Shown here: in pieces, positions 49,467 to 55,546 of the stretch
How positions within the stretch are numbered: position 1 is the stretch's first letter
Layout of the letters: every line of letters begins with the position of its first letter
From: Knufia peltigerae
Lineage: Eukaryota; Ascomycota; Eurotiomycetes; Chaetothyriales; Trichomeriaceae
Reading direction: 5' to 3'
Assembly: GCA_030247855.1 (NCBI GenBank)
Contig: JAPDRN010000184.1
Span: forward strand, 1 to 55,546
Length of the DNA: 55,546 nucleotides
Translations under genes and position numbers: made by a program
Notes under the pieces: generated by a model
What the model was told of the DNA's origin: nothing
Database searches by the model: none
Seen by the model: only the letters and a program-made list of their open reading frames with translations

Positions 49467-51539
49467 TCAGAACGTGTAACGCACGCGACCGTAGTAATAC
49501 GCACCGTTGCTGCCAATCGGCGACAGCACGTCGTAGGGCAGGTTGCCGAAGTAGTGGATGTCCTCGTTGGAGCGATCCGGGTAGTTGTCGGTCAGGTTCT
49601 GCCCACCGATGGCCACGCTCCACTGCGGGGTGATGCGGTATTCCACTTCCGCATCCAGCTGCCACTCGGCCTGGTAGGTCTGGCGCGGAATGTAGCCATC
49701 ACCGAAGTTGAATACGCGGGTGGCGCTGCCGTAGCGGTTCACCCGGCTGCTCAGCGACCAGCGGTCGTTGCTCCAAGCGGCTGAGAAACTGCCACGGGTG
49801 CGCGGGGTGGCATCGGTCAGCGTATTGGTCTCTTCGATGCCGAACAGCACGTAGTCCGGGTCCAGTGCCTGCAATTGCGCGGGCGTGGCCAGTACGTTCT
49901 TCAGCGTGGTCTTGGTGTAGGCGTAGGTGCCGGTGAGCAGCAGCTGGCCATCGCCCAGCGACTGCCGCCAGTTGCTCACCAGCTCGGCGCCGCGGGTGCG
50001 CGTGTCGGCGGCGTTGACGAAGAAGCTGGCGCTCTGCAGGCCGCCGACGCCGTAGTTGGTGGCCACATAATCGGTCAGCGCATCGCCGGTGATGCTCTCG
50101 GACAAGGCGATGCGGTCGTCGATGTCGATCTGGAAGAAGTCCAGCGACAGGTCGAAGTGCTCGCCGATGCGGCTGGTGAAGCCGAGCGAGGTGTTCAGCG
50201 ACTTCTCCGGCTTCAGGTCCTGCGCACCCAGGCCACGGGCGATGGGGTTGTTGACCGAGAGCAGGCGGCCCTGCACCAGCTGGCCGCCGGCGTTGTAGCC
50301 GGTGGAGGTGGACTCGTAGCCGATCTGCGCCAGCGACGGTGCGCGGAAATTGTTGGAGATCGCGCCGCGCAGGGCGAACGCCGGGGTGAACTCGTAGCGC
50401 AGGCCGAGCTTGCCGGTCAGTTCGCCGCCGAAGTCATCGCTGTGCTCGTAGCGCGCGGCCAGGTCGGTGGAGAATTTTTCGCCGAACTGGCTGGACAGGC
50501 TTGCGTAGGCGCTGGCCACATCGCGTGACAAGGTCGCCGCGTCCTGCGGAGTCAGGCCACCGCCTGCCTGCGAGCCGGTGGGACGATCGGTGTACGGGCC
50601 GGCGGCGTAGCTGGCCGGGTCGCCTGGACGGGTCTGGTAGCGTTCGTGGCGGGCTTCGGCGCCCAGGCCCAGGGTGTGGCTGATGCTGTCGCTCTGCGAG
50701 AACACGCGGCTCAGGTCGAAGTTGCCCACGGTCTGCGCGTACTCGTAGTCCGCGGTCTTGAAGCGGGTCGGGCTGGTCGGGCCCAGCGAGGCATTCAGCG
50801 AGTCGCGCAGGCGGTAGGTGAAGTCGTTCTGGCCGTAATCCAGGCTGCCGTCATAACTCCATTCACCCCACTGCCCACGGATACCGGCCACCGCCTGCAC
50901 GTCGCGGTTCTCGCCTTCGGAGATCGGCCGGTAGCCGTTCGGATAGATCTCCTTCCAGTTGGCGTCGCCATCGGGGTAGCGGAAGTAGTTCGCGCCTTCG
51001 GTGTCACGCTGGTTGAACGTGCCGAACGCATAGAACGTCGCGGTCTTGCCGACCGGGATCTCGGTGTTCAGCCACAGATTGATGTCCTTGCTGGCGCCAT
51101 CACCGAGCACGTAGTTGCGCTTGCCCTGCAGGGCGAGATTGGCCTCGGTCTGGTCCCACGGCGGAATCTGGTCGAAGCCAGCGCGGTTGGTGCCGTTGCG
51201 CTTCTTGTATTCCAGGCCGACGCGCAGGAAGCCGCCGTCTTCGCCCAGCGAGGTGCCGACCTTGGCGCTGATGTTGCCGGTCTGGCCATCGGTGAGGGTG
51301 CGGCCGATCGGCTTGAGGTCGGTGTGGTTGGCGCCGTAGCTGGCTTCGATCTCGCCGCCGTCGCCGCCGTTGTCGAGGATCACGTTGATCACGCCGGCCA
51401 CGGCGTCAGAGCCGTACAGCGCACCGGCGCCATCGCGCAGTACTTCAATGCGCTTGATGGCGCTGACCGGGATTGCGTTGAAGTCGACCGGGGTGGTGCC
51501 CTTGCCGATCTTGCTGTCGGTGTTGACCAGCGCGGTGTG

Positions 51540-51575
<36 letters not shown>

Positions 51576-51899
51576 GTCCGGCGACAGCCCTCGCAACTGC
51601 GCGGCGCGCACGTGGTCGGCGCCGCCGGAGTTGGACTGGCGGGGGAAGTTGAACGAGGGCAGCAGGGCCTGCAGCGCGCTGCCCAGCTCGCCGTTGACCA
51701 CGCCGGCCTTGCGGATGTCCTCGGCGGTCAGCACGTCCACCGGCGACGTGGATTCGAGCACGGTGCGGTCGGCGGCGCGGGTACCGGTGACGATCACCGT
51801 GTCCAGGTTGGTGGCGGCGTCCTGGGCCGAAGCCAGGGCGGGGGACAGGGCGAGCGCGATGGCGAGGCCGAGCGGCGACGCGGACAGGCGGGGGGACAT
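49467..51899 (-). CDS. TonB-dependent outer-membrane receptor
   Basis: This 810-residue receptor has a signal peptide ending near residue 26 (PALASA). The TonB box region is TNLDTVIVTGTRAADR, the plug has SPVDVLTAEDIRKAGV, VLVLINGKRRHHTALVN and IKRIEVLRDGAGALYGSDAVAGVINVIL, and the barrel ends GRVRYTF. The substrate is not determinable; large TonB receptors of this plan in Xanthomonadaceae take up carbohydrate or siderophore-type ligands. No transport operon is adjacent. The ATG at 51899 begins the signal peptide. Confidence 0.9.
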
Positions 51900-51950
51900 G
51901 CGGACTCCAGCAGCAACGACGTGGGGAAGGGGCGGGGGAGAAGGTTTCAC

Positions 51951-51990
51951 TTACATCCATCCGGATGAAGCGATATATTATCTTGGCGTG
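51951..51990. promoter_or_regulatory. Palindrome and AT-rich element between divergent genes
   Basis: CATCCGGATG (51958-51967, perfect 10-bp palindrome) is followed by an AT-rich GATATATTATC (51972-51982), about 55 bp upstream of the TonB receptor start. Candidate operator and -10 region. The strand of action is not certain. Confidence 0.4.
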
Positions 51991-52139
51991 AGGAGTGGTG
52001 CGATGCAAGCCCCGGCTCCCATCGCATCACTTCATGCCCTGCCGGCATGAGGGCATTGGTTGCAGCCGCAACCGAGGCGCAGGTGTACCCTCCGTGCCCC
52101 TTCGTCGTGCTTTTCCCCCTTCCCGGAGTGCTGTTCCCG

Positions 52140-52616
52140 ATGAAACACCTTGGCCTTGTCTTCGCCGTGCTGCTGGCCACCAGTGGCTGCGCCAGCCTGT
52201 CCTCCAAGGCGCCCAGCGCCTATGCCACCACCGCCGACCTGCAGGGCGACGCCGCGCGTCCGTCCAGCGGCCACGGCTGGGTGCGCAGCGAGCTGTACTT
52301 CGGCGTGGGCGAGGAGCAGGGCGCCGGTGACCGCCCGCAGGCCGACACCATCAGCGATGCGCAGTGGCGCGCGTTCCTCGACAAGGAAGTGACACCGCGC
52401 TTCCCGGATGGGCTGACTGTGTTCGATGCCTACGGCCAGTGGCTGTTCCGCGGCGATGCCACGCCCAGCCGCCTGCGCACCAAGGTGCTGGTGGTGCTGC
52501 ACGAGGACAGCCCGCAGCGCCGCGCGGACATCGAAGCGATCCGTCTGGCGTGGAAGCAGCAGACCAAACACCAGTCGGTGCTGTGGTCGCGGCAGGCGGT
52601 TGACGTATCGTTCTGA
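52140..52616 (+). CDS. DUF3574 lipoprotein
   Basis: This 158-residue lipoprotein has lipobox TSGC (Cys17). The mature part RSELYFGVGEEQG, ISDAQWRAFLDKEVTPRFPDGLTVFDAYGQW, and STRLRTKVLVVLHED-like (SRLRTKVLVVLHEDSPQRRADIEAIRLAWKQQ) matches the DUF3574 family. Function unknown. The next gene starts 36 bp downstream. Confidence 0.8.
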   Translation: MKHLGLVFAVLLATSGCASLSSKAPSAYATTADLQGDAARPSSGHGWVRSELYFGVGEEQGAGDRPQADTISDAQWRAFLDKEVTPRFPDGLTVFDAYGQWLFRGDATPSRLRTKVLVVLHEDSPQRRADIEAIRLAWKQQTKHQSVLWSRQAVDVSF

Positions 52617-52652
52617 CCCAGAGGCGTCACAGTGGCGCTGCAGGGAATGACG

Positions 52653-53513
52653 ATGAAACCCAGGGATGTGTTGTTGGGCGCGGTGCTTGCCGGCGTGTTG
52701 GCGCCCGTGGCGCAGGCCCAAGATGAGGACCAGGGCCCGCTGCGGTTTTCGCCGGCAGCGGGCGTGCAGGTGACGGCCGAGGTGCAGGAGGACGGCATGC
52801 TTGCCGTGCTGCTGCAGCCGGCAGGGAAGCGCCAGCGCCTGCCTGGCGCGCCGGACGCCGATGGCAATTCGCGCCTGAGCGCGGAGGACCTCGATTTCGA
52901 TGGACACCCTGAACTGGTCGCGCGCGCGGCGGTGGGCATGGTCAATGAGGCTGTTGCGGTCTATCGCTTCGACGCTGGCAGTGGTGAATTCCGCGCGCTG
53001 AAGGCGGCGACCCATGGACACGACCAGTGTGGCGAACTGATGGGCCTCACCGCCGATGCCGCCACGCGCACCCTGACTGCCAGCTGCCGCAGCGGGCCGA
53101 TGTGGTACACCGACGTGTATCGCTTCAACGGACCGCAGCTCTATCTGTATCGCGGTGAAAATGTGCTGATGCTGGGCGATACGCTCAACCAGGCGCTGCA
53201 CTGGAAAGAGACCGAAAGCCAAGGCCCGTTGGCGGTGTGGCGCACCTATGACCCTGTCGGCAAGGTGCTTGAAAGCGCCATTGGTGACGGATTGGGCGCA
53301 CCACCCAGCGGCGCACCGTTGCGGGGCCAGGAAGCCACCGTGGTGCCAGCGCGCCTGTTCCTGTTCGACCGGCCCGGCGCATCAAGCACCAAGCGCTACC
53401 TGGTACAGGGCGATCAGGTGGAGATGCTGGATGAGCAGGATGGCTGGGTGAAGGTGCGTTACCGCACTCCGAAACAGGGCGCGATCGAGGGCTGGATCAA
53501 CGTCAACGATTGA
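52653..53513 (+). CDS. XAC2610-like exported protein with C-terminal SH3-like end
   Basis: This 286-residue exported protein has a signal peptide (LLGAVLAGVLAPVAQA, cleavage near residue 23). A central part with LDFDGHPELVARAAVGMVNEAVAVYRFDAGSGEFRAL resembles the D-x-NFDG-x-D-type repeat of XAC2610-related proteins, some of which are immunity lipoproteins for lysozyme-like effectors of bacterial-killing type IV systems. The C-terminus (VEMLDEQDGWVKVRYRTPKQGAIEGWINVND) is SH3-like. No effector gene lies next to it. The ATG at 52653 has AGGGA 6 bp upstream. Resemblance is by eye only. Confidence 0.55.
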   Translation: MKPRDVLLGAVLAGVLAPVAQAQDEDQGPLRFSPAAGVQVTAEVQEDGMLAVLLQPAGKRQRLPGAPDADGNSRLSAEDLDFDGHPELVARAAVGMVNEAVAVYRFDAGSGEFRALKAATHGHDQCGELMGLTADAATRTLTASCRSGPMWYTDVYRFNGPQLYLYRGENVLMLGDTLNQALHWKETESQGPLAVWRTYDPVGKVLESAIGDGLGAPPSGAPLRGQEATVVPARLFLFDRPGASSTKRYLVQGDQVEMLDEQDGWVKVRYRTPKQGAIEGWINVND

Positions 53514-53623
53514 CGGCAGCGCTGCCCGGAGTTTGCACGACAGGGCGATCGGCCTCTTGCCCACGGGAGCATCACTTCACCGGGTCTAGCCTCGGGTTTC
53601 CCCCTTGCAAGGTTGTAGTCCCA

Positions 53624-55342
53624 ATGAGCAAGCGCGTTGCCGAGATCGTCGTCGATACCCTGCAGCAGGCGGGCGTCCGCCGTTGTTATGGCATCGTCGG
53701 CGACACCCTGAACCATGTCACCGACGCACTGCATCGCAGTGAAATCGCGTGGGTGCATGTGCGCCACGAAGAGGTCGCGGCGTTCGCGGCCGGTGCCGAT
53801 TCATTGATCAGCGGTCAGCTGACCGCCTGCGCGGGCTCGTGCGGGCCTGGTGGCCTGCACTTCATCAACGGCATCTTCGAGAGCAACCGCAACCGTGCAC
53901 CGATGGTGTTGATCGCCAGCCAGGTGGTCACCAGCGAACTCGGCATGGAGTTCCCGCAGGAAGTGGATTTCAAGGCGGTGTACGGCAGCTGCACCGTGTT
54001 CTGCGAGCAGGTGCACAGCCCGGCCCAGGCACGGCGCGTGGTGGCGCTGGCCTGCCAGGCGGCCATCAGCCGTCGCGGCGTGGCGGTGGTGATCCTGCCG
54101 GCCGACATCAGCGAAGCGGAAGTGAAGCACGATGTGCCGTTCTCGGTGCATTACACCCAGCCGGTGCTGCGCCCCTCCGAGGCCGAGCTGCAGCACATCG
54201 CCGAACTGCTGGGGCAGGGCAAGCGCATCGGCATCTATGCCGGCGCCGGCTGCCAGGGTGCACATGCGCAGCTGCTGGAACTGGCACGGCGCCTGCAGGC
54301 CCCGGTGGCACACACATCGCGTGCGAAGGACTTCGTCGAACCGGACAACCCGTACAACATGGGCATGACCGGAGTCTTCGGCATCGAATCCGGGTTCCAC
54401 ACGTTGATGGAGTGCGACACGCTGTTGCTGCTCGGCGCGGATTTCGCCTGGGGCCAGTTCTATCCGGACAAGGCCACGATCATCCAGGTCGACTGCGACG
54501 GCAGCCACCTCGGTCGACGCCATCCGGTGAACCTGGGCGTGGTCGGCGATATCGCACCGACGCTGGATGCCCTGCTGCCGATGCTGCCCCCGCGCGAAGA
54601 CAGCAGCTTCCTGGACGAATGCATCGAGCACCGCGACAAGGCGCTGAAGAAGCGCGAGCAGGAGGAGCAGCCGGGTGAAGGCGAGCTGATCCATCCGCAG
54701 CACCTGACCGCGCTGCTGTCGAAGTACGCGACCGACGATGCGCTGTTCACCGCTGACGGTGGCTCGCCGATGGTGTGGGTGCTGCGGCACATCCGGGTGA
54801 ACGGCAGGCGCCGCACGTTGACCAGCCTGCTGCATGGCACGATGGCGAATGCGATGCCGCAGGCGCTGGGGCTGCAGAAGGCATTTCCGGGGCGGCAAGT
54901 GATTTCGTTGTCCGGCGATGGTGGGTTGGCGATGTTGCTGGGCGACCTGCTGACCGCGGTGCAGGAGAATCTTCCGATCAAGGTGGTGGTGTTCAACAAC
55001 GGCTCGCTGAATTTCGTCGAGCTGGAGCAGAAGGTGGAAGGGCTGCTGGACAACTACACCGACCTGAAGAATCCGGACTTCGGGCGATTGGCCGAGGTGA
55101 TCGGCTTCCATGGCCGCACGGTGACCCGCAGCGAGGACCTGGAAGAAGCGGTGCAGGATTTCCTGGCCCAGCGTGGGCCGGCGCTGCTGGATGTACACAC
55201 CAGTCGCGCGGAGCTGGTGATGCCGCCGCAGATCGAGGCCAAGCAGGTGGCGGGCACGGCGCTGTACGCGGCGAAGGCGGTGCTGAGCGGTCGCATCGAT
55301 GACGTGAAGCATCTGCTGGTGGACAACTTCCTGAAGAAGTAG
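53624..55342 (+). CDS. Pyruvate dehydrogenase (quinone) / pyruvate oxidase PoxB
   Basis: This 572-residue thiamine- and FAD-dependent enzyme converts pyruvate to acetate and CO2, passing electrons to quinone at the membrane. Length is identical to E. coli PoxB. It shows VRHEEVAAFAAGADSLISGQLTACAGSCGPGG (TPP Glu and pyrimidine domain), the FAD-domain region around residues 180-340, and the TPP signature GDGGLAMLLGDLLTAVQENLPIKVVVFNN. The C-terminal helix binds membrane in E. coli. The ATG at 53624 starts MSKRVAEIVVDTLQQAGV. Confidence 0.92.
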   Translation: MSKRVAEIVVDTLQQAGVRRCYGIVGDTLNHVTDALHRSEIAWVHVRHEEVAAFAAGADSLISGQLTACAGSCGPGGLHFINGIFESNRNRAPMVLIASQVVTSELGMEFPQEVDFKAVYGSCTVFCEQVHSPAQARRVVALACQAAISRRGVAVVILPADISEAEVKHDVPFSVHYTQPVLRPSEAELQHIAELLGQGKRIGIYAGAGCQGAHAQLLELARRLQAPVAHTSRAKDFVEPDNPYNMGMTGVFGIESGFHTLMECDTLLLLGADFAWGQFYPDKATIIQVDCDGSHLGRRHPVNLGVVGDIAPTLDALLPMLPPREDSSFLDECIEHRDKALKKREQEEQPGEGELIHPQHLTALLSKYATDDALFTADGGSPMVWVLRHIRVNGRRRTLTSLLHGTMANAMPQALGLQKAFPGRQVISLSGDGGLAMLLGDLLTAVQENLPIKVVVFNNGSLNFVELEQKVEGLLDNYTDLKNPDFGRLAEVIGFHGRTVTRSEDLEEAVQDFLAQRGPALLDVHTSRAELVMPPQIEAKQVAGTALYAAKAVLSGRIDDVKHLLVDNFLKK

Positions 55343-55357
55343 AAGGTTGGGTGTGAT

Positions 55358-55474
55358 GCAGGGCTGCGCCCTGCACCCGCAGAGGCAACGTCAACGTCAA
55401 CGTCAAAAGCGGGGTATCGGTGGGATGGCGGGGTGGGTCCGGTTGCGGGGGACGCCGTAAACCCGTCCATGAAG
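55358..55474. repeat. Composite palindromic repeat, copy C (inverted, truncated)
   Basis: The GCAGGGC/GCCCTGC hairpin (55358-55374), a CAACGT hexamer tract (about 55386-55404) and one arm GGCGGGGTGGGTCCGGTTGC (55427-55451) appear in inverted order relative to copies A and B. The second arm is missing because IS-like sequence begins at 55475. Confidence 0.8.
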
Positions 55475-55546
55475 TGACCCCCGGAAGTTGGACACCCCGT
55501 CCAACTCCGAGGATTTCATGAATAGGTATGACGCGCGCTTCAAACT
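55475..55546 (+). mobile_element. Left end of an IS3-like insertion sequence (cut by window edge)
   Basis: TGACCCCCGGAAGTTGGAC is a typical IS3-type terminal inverted repeat (TG start, CCCCGGAAGTTGGAC core). It is followed 25 bp later by the start of an open frame (55518) reading MNRYDARFK, similar to OrfA of IS3-family transposases (IS150 group look). Only 72 bp are visible. Confidence 0.75.
55518..55546 (+). CDS. Start of IS3-type transposase OrfA (partial)
   Basis: ATG at 55518 with GAGGA 6-10 bp upstream; nine codons (MNRYDARFK) before the edge. IS3 OrfA proteins carry a helix-turn-helix that follows this type of start. Too short for more. Confidence 0.6.

Overview
This is a GC-rich chromosomal window that fits Stenotrophomonas (S. 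maltophilia group, Xanthomonadaceae). The reasons are the pilD-pilC / pilA-pilB / pilR-pilS block followed by sucCD, the many short GTAG-headed palindromes (SMAG-type repeats, with GTAGATCCACGCCATG or GTAGTGCCGGCC cores), TonB-dependent receptors, and the gene content overall. Most of it is ordinary core genome. No prophage, integrative element or CRISPR array is visible. The only mobile element is the left end of an IS3-like insertion sequence at the extreme right edge.

Layout, left to right. 1-2846: a repeat, a small Met/His-rich DUF2946 protein and a methionine-rich TonB-dependent copper receptor. 3165-7925: an RND efflux pair and a GNAT acetyltransferase. 8130-10473: an AGCS amino acid symporter overlapping a SpoU-type RNA methyltransferase. 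10537-14374 (minus strand): M28 peptidase, an unknown secreted protein, mscL, an FAH-family hydrolase and a small membrane protein. 14553-14888: a Rieske protein. 15235-18934 (minus): an SLC13-type transporter, trmB, thiG and thiS. 19141-20985: an autotransporter GDSL esterase. 21092-21165: tRNA-Gly(CCC), next to an orphan PoNi-like immunity protein on the minus strand. 22253-23470: an unknown 80-residue protein and rimK. 23521-23710: a candidate small RNA with a strong terminator, followed by a nested palindrome. 23726-26784: two paralogous small exported proteins directly upstream of an OmpR-type two-component system. 27290-36387: an unknown small protein, then coaE-pilD-pilC (minus), pilA-pilB (plus) and pilR-pilS (minus). 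36765-40648: sucCD and nadE. 40748-42980: a secretory lipase and bamD (minus). 43082-45278: rluD, pgeF and a DCC-family protein as an overlapping operon. 45346-49294: an otsB-GH15-otsA trehalose operon (minus). 49467-51899: a second TonB receptor (minus). 52140-55342: a DUF3574 lipoprotein, an XAC2610-like protein with a C-terminal SH3-like end, and poxB.

Two functional groups stand out. The type IV pilus genes form a near-complete regulatory and assembly set: pilin, extension ATPase, platform, prepilin peptidase, and the PilS/PilR pair with a sigma-54 promoter before pilA. The trehalose genes are joined by 4-nt overlaps around a GH15 glycosidase, suggesting that synthesis and breakdown of the sugar are made together.

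The unusual content is mostly non-coding and small. There are ten copies of a GGGGTCAGA/GGATC palindromic repeat, two of them read in frame inside the DUF2946 gene and one splitting thiS from thiG. There are three copies of a composite repeat with hexamer tracts, a tandemly duplicated SMAG block beside pilR, a 26-bp perfect palindrome after the DCC gene, and a 14-bp perfect inverted repeat flanking 95 bp behind the two-component system. The least-described protein unit is the pair of C-x14-C exported paralogues fused by spacing to a histidine kinase system.
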